Shown: piece by piece, positions 7,809-15,461 of the stretch
Layout: every line of letters begins with the position of its first letter
Position numbering within the stretch: position 1 is the first letter of the stretch
Source: Rhizobium sp.
GTDB taxonomy: Bacteria; Pseudomonadota; Alphaproteobacteria; Rhizobiales; Rhizobiaceae
Direction: 5' to 3'
DNA length: 64,000 nucleotides
NCBI GenBank assembly: GCA_027533385.1
Contig: JAPZUE010000041.1
Location: 1-64,000 of the forward strand
Position numbers and translations under genes: made by a program
Notes under the pieces: model-generated
What the model saw: only the letters and a program-made list of their open reading frames with translations
Told to the model about the DNA's origin: nothing
The model's database searches: none

Positions 7809-10800
7809 CTATTCATCCCGCCGCAAGACGAGGATCTCGCGCAGCAATTCCGCCTGAATCACCGCCCCCACCTCCGCCGCCGGTTGCGGGTCGAGCATGT
7901 TGTCATGGCCGCAGTCGAGCGTGCGCAGATAGATCCGCCCGCCGACATGCGGCAGCCAGGCTTCGGGGGCATAGTGGATCACCGATCGAGTGGCCGCCGC
8001 TGCCATGACATTGCCGGCCCGGAAGAAGTGCAGATCGACATCGACACGCCCCGGCACGAAGCGCCCGGCCATGTTGAAATTGTCGAGGATCGTCTGTCGC
8101 GCCCTGTCGACCAGTTTGGGATCATCAAGGCCGGTATAGGACAGATAGCCGGAATTCTGCTGGTAGAAGCGATCGACGGCATAGTCGCCCAGACCCCTCA
8201 GCGTCTCGATCCCGTCCGCAAGTTCGGAAGGCCCTCCGAGAAAGGCCATGCCGGCTTCCACCAGCGTCTTCTCGTCCAGATGGCCGGCCTGGGTCTGGAA
8301 GATATAGGAATCGAGCATGCCGAGGAAGGCGACTTGTTCGCCGTCTTCCCGCAGCAGCCTGGTGATTTCATGAGCCACGAGCCCGCCCAGCGACCAGCCG
8401 AGCAGATGATAGGGACCATGTGGCTGCCGGCTGCGGATGCGCTCCAGATAACGCGCCGCCATTCCCTCGATCGATCGCGGCGCGGCCTGGGCGTCGCTCA
8501 GGGCATCGGCCTGCAGCGCATAGATCGGCACATCTTCGCCGACATGCTGGGCCAGCCCGAAAAAGCCCCAGCCGAGGCCGAGCAGCGGGTGGATGCAGAA
8601 CAACGGGGGCCGATTGCCATGGGCCTTGATCGGCAGCATCGGCTGCATCAGCGAATGCGGCTCGTCCGCAACCTCCAGACGCTCGGCCAGTGCGGCGATG
8701 GTCGGCGTGGCAAACACGGTGCCGAGCGGCACTTCCCCATTCAACCGGCTGCGGAGCGCCGAGATCATGCCGGCCGCCGCCAGCGAATCCCCGCCAAGCG
8801 CAAAGAAGTCGTCATGCACTCCGACGCTTTCGAGCCCCAATACCTCGCACCAGAGGGCGGCAATTGCCCGCTCCGTCTCGTTACGCGGCGGAACGGCGTC
8901 TTCCTGGACGACGCAGGGCGGCGGTGGCAGGGCCTTGCGATCGATCTTGCCATTGCCGTTCAGCGGCAGGACCGGCAGCGTCACGAAATGCGAAGGAACC
9001 ATGTGGCTTGGCAACACGGCTGCCAGCCGTCTGGCTAGCTCCGCGCCATCGGGAACCCGGCCTTCGCCTTCGGGCACGATATAGGCAACGAGGCGCTTTT
9101 CCAGACCCTGATCGCCGCGCAGCACCACCACCGCCTGCTGGATACCGTCCATGGCGACCAGTGCTGCTTCGATCTCGCCCGGCTCGATGCGGAAACCACG
9201 GATCTTGATCTGGAAATCATTGCGCCCGACATAATCGAGCACACCATCCGCTCGCCAGCGCACGAGATCGCCGGTGCGATAGAGCCTGCCCGCACGGCCC
9301 GTAAATGTGTCGGGCGCGAACCGCTCCTCCGTCAGATCTGGCCGGTTGAGATAACCCTTGGCAACCCCCATCCCGCCGATCAGCAACTCGCCGACAAAGC
9401 CAGGCGGCACGGGCTGCCCATGCCGGTCGACCACATAGACTTCCGTGTTCCAGATCGGGCGACCGATGACGGGTGCTGCAAGCTCATCATCGGCAAGCGG
9501 CATCACCGTCGACCAGACGGTGGTTTCGGTCGGCCCGTAGAGATTGAGGATGGGGGCACCAAGCTTTGCCATGGTCTGCGCAAGCTCAGGCGGCAGCGCT
9601 TCTCCACCAACCAGCGGCCGGACAGTTTCAAGGCCGCCTAATCCATCGCGCAGCAGGGCCCGCCACAGGGAAGGCGTCGACTGCAGGACGTTGATCCGTT
9701 CGCGCTGGATCAACTGGCGCAAGGCCTGAGGTTCGCGCACCGTGTCACGCGTGGCAATGACGGTGACAGCGCCAACGGTCAGCGGAAGGAAGAGCTCGAG
9801 CACGGCAATGTCGAAGGCGATCGTGGTCACCGCCAGCACCCGGTCAGACGCTGTCAGCCCCACCGTCTCCTGCATCGCCAGCAGGAAGTTGCTCAGGCCC
9901 CGATGGGCGATCTCCACGCCTTTCGGGCGCCCCGTCGAACCGGAGGTGAAGATGACATAGGCGGTGTCCTGCGGACCGGGAGGCGGCGGCAGCACCATAT
10001 CGGGCAGATCCGGATGCACATCCGGCTGCAGGTCCTGATAGACACGCGGCACGGCCCCCAAATCCACCTCGCTTTCCAGCGCCGTGGTTGTCACGACGAT
10101 GGCGGGTCTTGCCTCCGCCAGGATGGCGGCAAGCCGGTCACTGCGATCGGAGGGGTCGAGCGGCAGATAGGCGGCGCCACTCTTGAGAATGGCCATCAGC
10201 ATGATCACCATCACTTCGGAGCGCGGCAAGGCAACCGCGACCAGATCACCCGAAGCGATGCCGAGCCGTCGCAGATGCCCGGCCCAAAGGTCGGACTGCC
10301 GGTCGAGTTCGCCATAGCTCAGCGACGTTTCTCCGAAGATGACCGCCGTCGCCTGCGGGCTTAACGCCACCTGTCGGGCAAAGAGCACCGGCAGGCTGAC
10401 CAGTTCCACCGGCCGGCCGGTCGCGTTCCAGTCGAAAAGCACCTTGTGCCGTTCGTCCGGCAGAAGCAGCGACCGTTGCGACAGGGGAACATCGGGCTCG
10501 CGCACCAGACTGTCGACCAGGCCGATGAACCGCGTCTGATGATCGACCAGTTCCTCAAGGTCATAAAGCCCCGGATTGGCGTCGAAGTCGAAGCGCACGG
10601 AGCCGCCGTCTCCCCGGTCATAGGCGAAAATGGTGAGATCGGTCATCGTGCCGTTGGACAGGTTTCGCGCCGAGGCCGGCAGACCGTTGAAATCCAGCTG
10701 ATAGTTGAAGGGCTCGATGTTGACGCCGAGCCAGGCGATCTGCTGGTCGCGATGCGAAAGATTGAGATCGCGACGCATGTCCTCGTAGCGATAGCGCTGG

Positions 10801-11786
10801 TAGCGCAGGGCACGCGACATTTGCTGCGTCACCTGCCGGATGAGGTCAGAGAAGGTGGTCTCCGGCGCAATGCGAAACCGGAGCGGCACGGCATTGGCGA
10901 CCATGCCCGGAATGCGTCGCATGTCGGCACTGATGCGGGCCGTCACCATGGTCAGGATGATCAGATCCTCGACATCCGTCGCCTTGGCGTAATAGCTCGC
11001 CACCAGCGCGATCAGGGTCTGCGGCAGGCTCGCCCCCGCCTGGCGGCCGAGCGCCTCGATCGCGCCGATCTTGCAGCGTTCGACCTCGACACTGTGGCGC
11101 AGCAATCCGCCGACCGGCTCCATCTTGCGGCGGGTCAGGGTGACCGGATCCGGCAGACCCTTCAGCTGTTCCTGCCAGTAGCTGCGATCCCGCTCGAAAT
11201 GCACCGATCGACGATAAGACTGCTCAAAGGCCTTGAGATCATCGGGCGAGCCGAAATCACAGGGCGTGGGCGCACGACCGGCCTCCAGGGCGCTGTAGAG
11301 CTCGGCCACCCGGTGGGCCAGCAAACCGCCGGAAAAGCCATCGAGCAGGATGTGGTGTGCCGCGTGATACCAGATCCAATGCTCGTCATCGAGGCGCAGC
11401 AAGGCACTCCGCCACAGGTCGTCTTCCGCCAGATCGACAGGCTTGCGGATTTCCGCATCCATCCAGGCGTCCGCCGTCGCAACGGGGTCGGCGCCCCCTC
11501 GAAAATCAACAACCTCAAATTGTCTTTCGTAACTGTCGAGAGACACCTGATAGGGCTGGCCATCCAGCTCCCGGATCCTCGATCGCAACAGTGGAAGTTC
11601 GCAGCTGAGCTGCTTCAGAGCGGCAAGAAAATTCTTCTGATTGAGATTTCCGCGAATTTCGATCGCTTCTGCGAGCATGAAACTCCAGTCGGAACCTGAG
11701 AGCTTTTCCTTAAGCCACATTCCAGACTGCGACAGAGAAAGCTCTCTGATTTTATTACTTTGAAATAAAATAGAATTTATCGTCAT
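7809..11786 (-). CDS. Single-module EntF-like NRPS (C-A-T-TE), predicted glycine-activating
   Basis: About 1325 residues with four domains in order. Condensation domain (about 12-440): active-site motif HHILLDG at 144-150. Adenylation domain (about 460-950): FTSGSTGRPKG and YRTGD are visible. Aligning the pocket with GrsA gives D659 I660 L663 Q702 L725 G727 L749 V757 W758 K947, that is DILQLGLVWK, which is very close to the classical glycine code. Carrier domain: LGGDS with the phosphopantetheine serine near 1001. Thioesterase: GWSLGG with the nucleophile near 1132 and a late GHDNML histidine. The layout matches enterobactin EntF, but the residue loaded should be glycine rather than serine. 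No MbtH protein, phosphopantetheinyl transferase or partner synthetase is nearby. Start is uncertain: the ATG at 11786 is chosen, with a GTG at 11822 as alternative; neither has a strong ribosome binding site. Confidence 0.88.
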   Translation of the reverse strand: MTINSILFQSNKIRELSLSQSGMWLKEKLSGSDWSFMLAEAIEIRGNLNQKNFLAALKQLSCELPLLRSRIRELDGQPYQVSLDSYERQFEVVDFRGGADPVATADAWMDAEIRKPVDLAEDDLWRSALLRLDDEHWIWYHAAHHILLDGFSGGLLAHRVAELYSALEAGRAPTPCDFGSPDDLKAFEQSYRRSVHFERDRSYWQEQLKGLPDPVTLTRRKMEPVGGLLRHSVEVERCKIGAIEALGRQAGASLPQTLIALVASYYAKATDVEDLIILTMVTARISADMRRIPGMVANAVPLRFRIAPETTFSDLIRQVTQQMSRALRYQRYRYEDMRRDLNLSHRDQQIAWLGVNIEPFNYQLDFNGLPASARNLSNGTMTDLTIFAYDRGDGGSVRFDFDANPGLYDLEELVDHQTRFIGLVDSLVREPDVPLSQRSLLLPDERHKVLFDWNATGRPVELVSLPVLFARQVALSPQATAVIFGETSLSYGELDRQSDLWAGHLRRLGIASGDLVAVALPRSEVMVIMLMAILKSGAAYLPLDPSDRSDRLAAILAEARPAIVVTTTALESEVDLGAVPRVYQDLQPDVHPDLPDMVLPPPPGPQDTAYVIFTSGSTGRPKGVEIAHRGLSNFLLAMQETVGLTASDRVLAVTTIAFDIAVLELFLPLTVGAVTVIATRDTVREPQALRQLIQRERINVLQSTPSLWRALLRDGLGGLETVRPLVGGEALPPELAQTMAKLGAPILNLYGPTETTVWSTVMPLADDELAAPVIGRPIWNTEVYVVDRHGQPVPPGFVGELLIGGMGVAKGYLNRPDLTEERFAPDTFTGRAGRLYRTGDLVRWRADGVLDYVGRNDFQIKIRGFRIEPGEIEAALVAMDGIQQAVVVLRGDQGLEKRLVAYIVPEGEGRVPDGAELARRLAAVLPSHMVPSHFVTLPVLPLNGNGKIDRKALPPPPCVVQEDAVPPRNETERAIAALWCEVLGLESVGVHDDFFALGGDSLAAAGMISALRSRLNGEVPLGTVFATPTIAALAERLEVADEPHSLMQPMLPIKAHGNRPPLFCIHPLLGLGWGFFGLAQHVGEDVPIYALQADALSDAQAAPRSIEGMAARYLERIRSRQPHGPYHLLGWSLGGLVAHEITRLLREDGEQVAFLGMLDSYIFQTQAGHLDEKTLVEAGMAFLGGPSELADGIETLRGLGDYAVDRFYQQNSGYLSYTGLDDPKLVDRARQTILDNFNMAGRFVPGRVDVDLHFFRAGNVMAAAATRSVIHYAPEAWLPHVGGRIYLRTLDCGHDNMLDPQPAAEVGAVIQAELLREILVLRRDE

Positions 11787-11868
11787 CTTACACAACAGCC
11801 TCAAAACAAGACACAAAGACACGATGCCACAGGACGCGAATCCGTGGAGTGGATACGTTTATTTTACA

Positions 11869-11900
11869 TTAGAGAATGCAAAACTTAGAGAATTTCTACA
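11869..11900. promoter_or_regulatory. Irr-box-like (ICE) site upstream of the NRPS gene
   Basis: CTTAGAGAATTTCTACA (11884-11900) matches 11 of the 14 defined positions of the rhizobial iron control element TTTAGAA-N3-TTCTAAA bound by Irr. TTAGAGAAT occurs twice, at 11869-11877 and 11885-11893. The site lies about 100 bases upstream of the NRPS start, in the AT-rich 11787-12228 intergenic stretch, which otherwise holds no gene. Iron control of the NRPS gene is an inference. Confidence 0.4.
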
Positions 11901-12034
11901 TCAAAGCCCAAGCCATGACGCGATCTCTTTCCAGTTATGCTTGTAAAGCCAACATATCAGACTTTTTTTGTGCTACGCAATGTGAGGACCCCTACGATTT
12001 GTCGCTGGCAAAAACAAATAGGGCGCAAACAAGA

Positions 12035-12057
12035 AACCCCATACAAACGCAGGGGTT
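12035..12057 (-). terminator. Possible terminator downstream of selO
   Basis: AACCCC and GGGGTT form a 6-bp stem around an 11-base loop; on the minus strand it is followed by TCTTGTTTG. It is the only hairpin within 200 bases past the selO stop. The T tract is interrupted, so the call is tentative. Confidence 0.4.
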
Positions 12058-12095
12058 GAAACAAGGCGAAAAATGGCTGAATTGCGCCTGATGCC

Positions 12096-12123
12096 GCAGA
12101 CCATGCTGCAGACCATGCTGCAG
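12096..12123. repeat. Short tandem repeat, 12-bp unit
   Basis: GCAGACCATGCT occurs twice head to tail and a third unit starts GCAG. It lies between the NRPS upstream region and the end of selO. A slipped-strand duplication is the simplest explanation. Confidence 0.6.
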
Positions 12124-12228
12124 CGCACACGCGAAAGCCTAGCAGAAACAAGCCGCTAGAGCCCAAACGCGATCATTTGGTTGAATGCTCCGGCGCAGAC
12201 TGCCAGTGAGCACCGCTCGTGGGCGCCC

Positions 12229-13692
12229 TCACGTTCCGCAAAACGTGCGTGTCACCCGCTCCTCGGGCTTCGGAGCAAGCCGCAGGTCGGCGGTGTCGGG
12301 GTCTTCCGCATAGGGTGCCGCCAGCGCATCGACGAGGCGATGGAAGAAGGAGAAGTCGTTGTAAACGGCAGCCGCGATCGCTTCCTCGATGCGGTGGTTG
12401 CGCGGAATGAGCGCCGGATTGACGGCTTCCATCGCGGCCTGACGCTCAAAGGGGGGCCGGCCATCGTCGATCCGGACCCTCCAGCGGGTCAGCCACTCGG
12501 CAAGACCGGGCTGCGGGACGGTGAAGAATTCGGTCAGGACAACGACATCAGCGCCGCCGGCGACCTTCGACAGCGCCCGGAAGGTCAGTGTGAAATCCGC
12601 CTCGCCCTGGTGCATCAGTTCAAGGAAATCGCTGACCAGAAGACGATCATCTGCCCCCTCGCCTGCCACCCCGAGCTTGGCCGCAAACAGCGCGAGCCAT
12701 TCCGCCTGGAAGACGTCGCCGAATGCCTTGAGCACGCCATTCGCCGCCTCCAGCGCCTTGTCTTCATCCGCATCGATCAGCGGCAGCAGGCATTCAGCAA
12801 GGCGGGCGATGTTCCACTGGCCGATGCCCGGCTGGTTGGCATAGGCATAGCGCCCCCGCTGGTCGATCGAGGAGAAGACCTTGCGCGGGTCGTATTCGTC
12901 GAGGAAGGCGCAAGGGCCGAAATCAATGGTTTCGCCCGAAATCGCCATGTTGTCGGTGTTCATTACCCCATGGATGAAGCCGATCGACAGCCAGCGGGCA
13001 ATCAGCCGCGCCTGCCGTTCGGCAACCAGCGTGAGCATGGCGAGATAGGGATTGTCCGAGGCGCGAGCCTCCGGATAGTGCCGATCGATGACGTGGTCGG
13101 CGAGCGTCTTGACGGCCTCTTCATCGCCTTGCGCGGCAAAGAACTGGAAGGTGCCGACGCGGATATGGCTTGCCGCAACGCGGGTGAAGACGGCGCCGGG
13201 AAGCACCGTTTCGCGGATCACCTGCTCGCCGGTCGAGACCGCAGCAAGCGCCCGCGTGGCCGGCACGCCGAGCGCGGCAAAGGCTTCCGAGACGATGTAT
13301 TCGCGCAGGACCGGGCCGAGTGCCGCCATGCCGTCACCATTGCGCGAGAAGGCTGTCGGGCCTGAGCCCTTCAGCTGGATGTCACGCCGCCGGCCCTCGC
13401 GGTCGAGGACTTCGCCGAGCAGCAATGCCCGTCCGTCACCGAGCTGCGGATTGAAATGCCCGAACTGATGACCGGCATAGGCCTGCGCCAGGGGTTGCGC
13501 CCCGACAGGGATCACCTGCCCCGACAGCACCTGCGCCAGCCGCGCCTCGCTCACCCCCTCGACGTCAAGGCCGAGTTCGGCCGCAAGCGCCCGGTTGAAC
13601 CGGATGAGGCGCGGCGCCCGGGCGACGGCGGGACGCGCCGGCCGGTGAAAGCTCTGCGGCAGGCGGGCGTAACTGTTGTCGAAGGAAAACAA
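12229..13692 (-). CDS. selO: SelO/YdiU family protein adenylyltransferase
   Basis: A 487-residue SelO pseudokinase. It has the family hallmarks: FSFDNSYARLP at the N-terminus, AGHQFGHFNPQLGDGRA, the IQLKGSGPTAFSR loop, and HGVMNTDNM followed by IDFGPCAF, which carry the catalytic-loop and metal-binding residues. SelO proteins transfer AMP from ATP to serine, threonine or tyrosine of other proteins (AMPylation), with roles in oxidative stress. The start is a TTG at 13692: GAGGAG lies seven bases upstream and the family-conserved FSFDN follows at once, while 32 codons further upstream in frame have no family likeness. The C-terminal cysteine (TFCGT) replaces the selenocysteine of mitochondrial SelO. 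It is a single gene, divergent from the lipoprotein gene. Confidence 0.9.
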   Translation of the reverse strand: MFSFDNSYARLPQSFHRPARPAVARAPRLIRFNRALAAELGLDVEGVSEARLAQVLSGQVIPVGAQPLAQAYAGHQFGHFNPQLGDGRALLLGEVLDREGRRRDIQLKGSGPTAFSRNGDGMAALGPVLREYIVSEAFAALGVPATRALAAVSTGEQVIRETVLPGAVFTRVAASHIRVGTFQFFAAQGDEEAVKTLADHVIDRHYPEARASDNPYLAMLTLVAERQARLIARWLSIGFIHGVMNTDNMAISGETIDFGPCAFLDEYDPRKVFSSIDQRGRYAYANQPGIGQWNIARLAECLLPLIDADEDKALEAANGVLKAFGDVFQAEWLALFAAKLGVAGEGADDRLLVSDFLELMHQGEADFTLTFRALSKVAGGADVVVLTEFFTVPQPGLAEWLTRWRVRIDDGRPPFERQAAMEAVNPALIPRNHRIEEAIAAAVYNDFSFFHRLVDALAAPYAEDPDTADLRLAPKPEERVTRTFCGT

Positions 13693-13965
13693 GAAGGCAC
13701 TCCTCGTCCGGGGTGGCCGGAGATATGTTGGGCTTCCCCAGATATGGGATCGGACGGGGTGGAGACAAGCCGGATCTCGGCAGTTCACCCCTCCTCGGGA
13801 AGAACCGGAGGATCACCGCGTCATCACGCGACCTCCCGGATTTGCCTGTCATGCCAAATCTCGGTGATGGTGAGCGGATCGCGACGCAGGGACGCCTTGC
13901 AGGAGGCGGACCGCCCGCGCTACGAAGGGGGCAATGTCAACGGATATCCCCTTGTGAGATCCTTC

Positions 13966-14472
13966 ATGCGCACCCTCTGCCGCCTGATTGCCGCCCTGAT
14001 GATCCCCCTTGCGATCCTCACCGCCTGCACGACCACGGAAGACGCCAACCGTGCGCTGCAATCCCGCTGGATCGGCCAGCCGGTGGAACGCTTCTTTGCC
14101 GCCTATGGCCCGCCGATCGGCGATTACCCGCTGTCATCGGGCAAGATCTACACCTGGCGCGGCGGCGACAAGACCCGCTATATCCCGCCGACCTATTCGA
14201 GCCCGGAACCGGATCGCGTCGTGGTCCGGACGGACACCCGCACCGATGGCTCGGGCAATACCGTGGTCACCGAGACGCGCGTCGTCACCCGCGATCCGTT
14301 CTGGGAGCCGGAAATGATCACCCCGCCGCGCTACCAGCAGCTGTTTTGCGAGCTTCAGATCAACACCGACAGATCCGGCGTGATCACCTCGATCCGCGCC
14401 AGCAACGACACGGACGGCGACGGCTTCAGCCTGTCGCGCTGCGCGGAGGTGCTGGGCGTGGAGAAGCAATAG
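13966..14472 (+). CDS. Lipoprotein of unknown function
   Basis: A 168-residue protein with a lipoprotein signal: basic MRTLCR, hydrophobic core and lipobox LTAC with the acylated cysteine at position 21. The mature part has a short opening domain (WIGQPVERFFAAYGPP, GKIYTWRGG) and a threonine/arginine-rich middle (VRTDTRTDGSGNTVV). WIGQ-type openings with a G-x-P turn are seen in small rhizobial envelope lipoproteins, but I cannot name a family with certainty. The ATG at 13966 is used; an in-frame GTG twelve bases upstream is possible. The leader region (13693-13965) is shared with the divergent selO gene. Confidence 0.7.
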   Translation: MRTLCRLIAALMIPLAILTACTTTEDANRALQSRWIGQPVERFFAAYGPPIGDYPLSSGKIYTWRGGDKTRYIPPTYSSPEPDRVVVRTDTRTDGSGNTVVTETRVVTRDPFWEPEMITPPRYQQLFCELQINTDRSGVITSIRASNDTDGDGFSLSRCAEVLGVEKQ

Positions 14473-14708
14473 GCTGGGTTATGCCCCGCCTGCCTGGCAT
14501 TGGATGAGAAGGGCCTCTGTTCCCTTCGCGCCACGCCCTGCCGCAGATGCCATGGCTTCACCACCGGCATTCGACGTAGGTTCGGCCATGCCTTTGTCGT
14601 GGACAGCGCCGAGCGGCTTACGCTAGGGTCGGCAATGGTTTAAGGGGACGATTGGCGGGACCGAATACGGCCGCCTTGAGTCGACCAAATAGAGGGACGA
14701 ATAGAAAC

Positions 14709-15281
14709 ATGTTGAAGCGCCTTTCACTCACCGCTGCCCTGATGACGCTGGCGGCCGGTCCTGCCTTTGCCCATCTGGATCCGGCAGCCCATGGCTCGCT
14801 GATGGCCGGAATTTCGCATCCGCTCTTCGGCGCCGACCACATCCTGGCCATGGTCGCCGTGGGTGTCTGGGCAAGCCAGATCGGTGGCCGAGCGTTTATC
14901 GCCGTTCCCGCCGCGTTCGTATCGATGATGGCCGTCGGCTTCGGCCTTGCCGTGGCCGGCGTCGGCCTGCCCTTTGTCGAGCCGGCGATCCTCGCTTCGG
15001 TGATCGGCCTCGGCCTGCTGGTCGCTGCTGCCGTGCGCCTGCCGGTTGCAGCCTCTGCCGCCGTCGTTGGCCTCTTCGCCCTCTTCCACGGCCATGCCCA
15101 TGGCGGTGAACTGGGTGCAGCCGGTGCGCTCTCCTTCGGCCTCGGCTTCCTGATCGCAACCGCCGCCCTGCATGGTGCCGGCATTGCGCTTGGCCTCGGC
15201 GTAACCCGCCTTGGCCCGGCTGTTGCCCGCATGCTCGGCCTTGCGACCATCGCCGGCGGTGCCGCTATCGCCTTCGGCTGA
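14709..15281 (+). CDS. hupE: HupE/UreJ family metal permease
   Basis: A 190-residue integral membrane protein with a cleavable signal peptide (ending near AFA-HLD), about six hydrophobic segments, and the HupE/UreJ signature HPLFGADHILAMVAVGVWA. Further histidines occur in FHGHAHGGE, and ALHGAGIALG closes the last segments. HupE proteins carry nickel, and some homologues cobalt, across the inner membrane for hydrogenase, urease or B12-dependent enzymes. No hydrogenase or urease gene is in the window, so it is a stand-alone copy. The ATG at 14709 follows GAGGGA at a slightly long spacing and directly precedes the signal peptide; an in-frame TTG at 14652 is less likely. A terminator follows. 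Confidence 0.85.
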   Translation: MLKRLSLTAALMTLAAGPAFAHLDPAAHGSLMAGISHPLFGADHILAMVAVGVWASQIGGRAFIAVPAAFVSMMAVGFGLAVAGVGLPFVEPAILASVIGLGLLVAAAVRLPVAASAAVVGLFALFHGHAHGGELGAAGALSFGLGFLIATAALHGAGIALGLGVTRLGPAVARMLGLATIAGGAAIAFG

Positions 15282-15317
15282 GCCTTGACCGGTCAGCAAT
15301 CGCCTGAATGACAAGTG

Positions 15318-15357
15318 CCGCCATGCCTTACCGACCGGGTAAGTCATGGCGGTTTTT
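15318..15357 (+). terminator. Rho-independent terminator of hupE
   Basis: CCGCCATG and CATGGCGG form the outer stem, with an inner CTTACC/GGGTAAG stem, followed by TTTTT. It lies 36 bases past the hupE stop. Confidence 0.85.
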
Positions 15358-15397
15358 CTTTGGCTCGATCGGTGGATGGTCCAAGCCAGCCACCATG

Positions 15398-15426
15398 AAA
15401 AAACGGCGCGAGGTCATCGCGCCGTT
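15398..15426 (-). terminator. Rho-independent terminator of the chemoreceptor gene
   Basis: On the minus strand AACGGCGCG, a 7-base loop and CGCGCCGTT form a 9-bp stem followed by T residues. It lies 36 bases past the stop of the chemoreceptor gene. Confidence 0.85.
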
Positions 15427-15461
15427 CCATGTTCGGGCCTTCGGGAAGACCGCTTTGCGGC

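Noticed and set aside
5635..11786. NRPS and ABC exporter as one biosynthetic operon
   Set aside because: A 341-base gap with a terminator separates them and the exporter has no NRPS-specific trait, so a functional link is not claimed.
13934..13957. Seven-codon upstream frame before the lipoprotein gene
   Set aside because: It has a purine-rich site but no codon pattern that suggests a regulatory leader peptide.
14473..14708. Possible cobalamin or nickel riboswitch before hupE
   Set aside because: No B12-box or NiCo-like conserved sequence could be found by eye.
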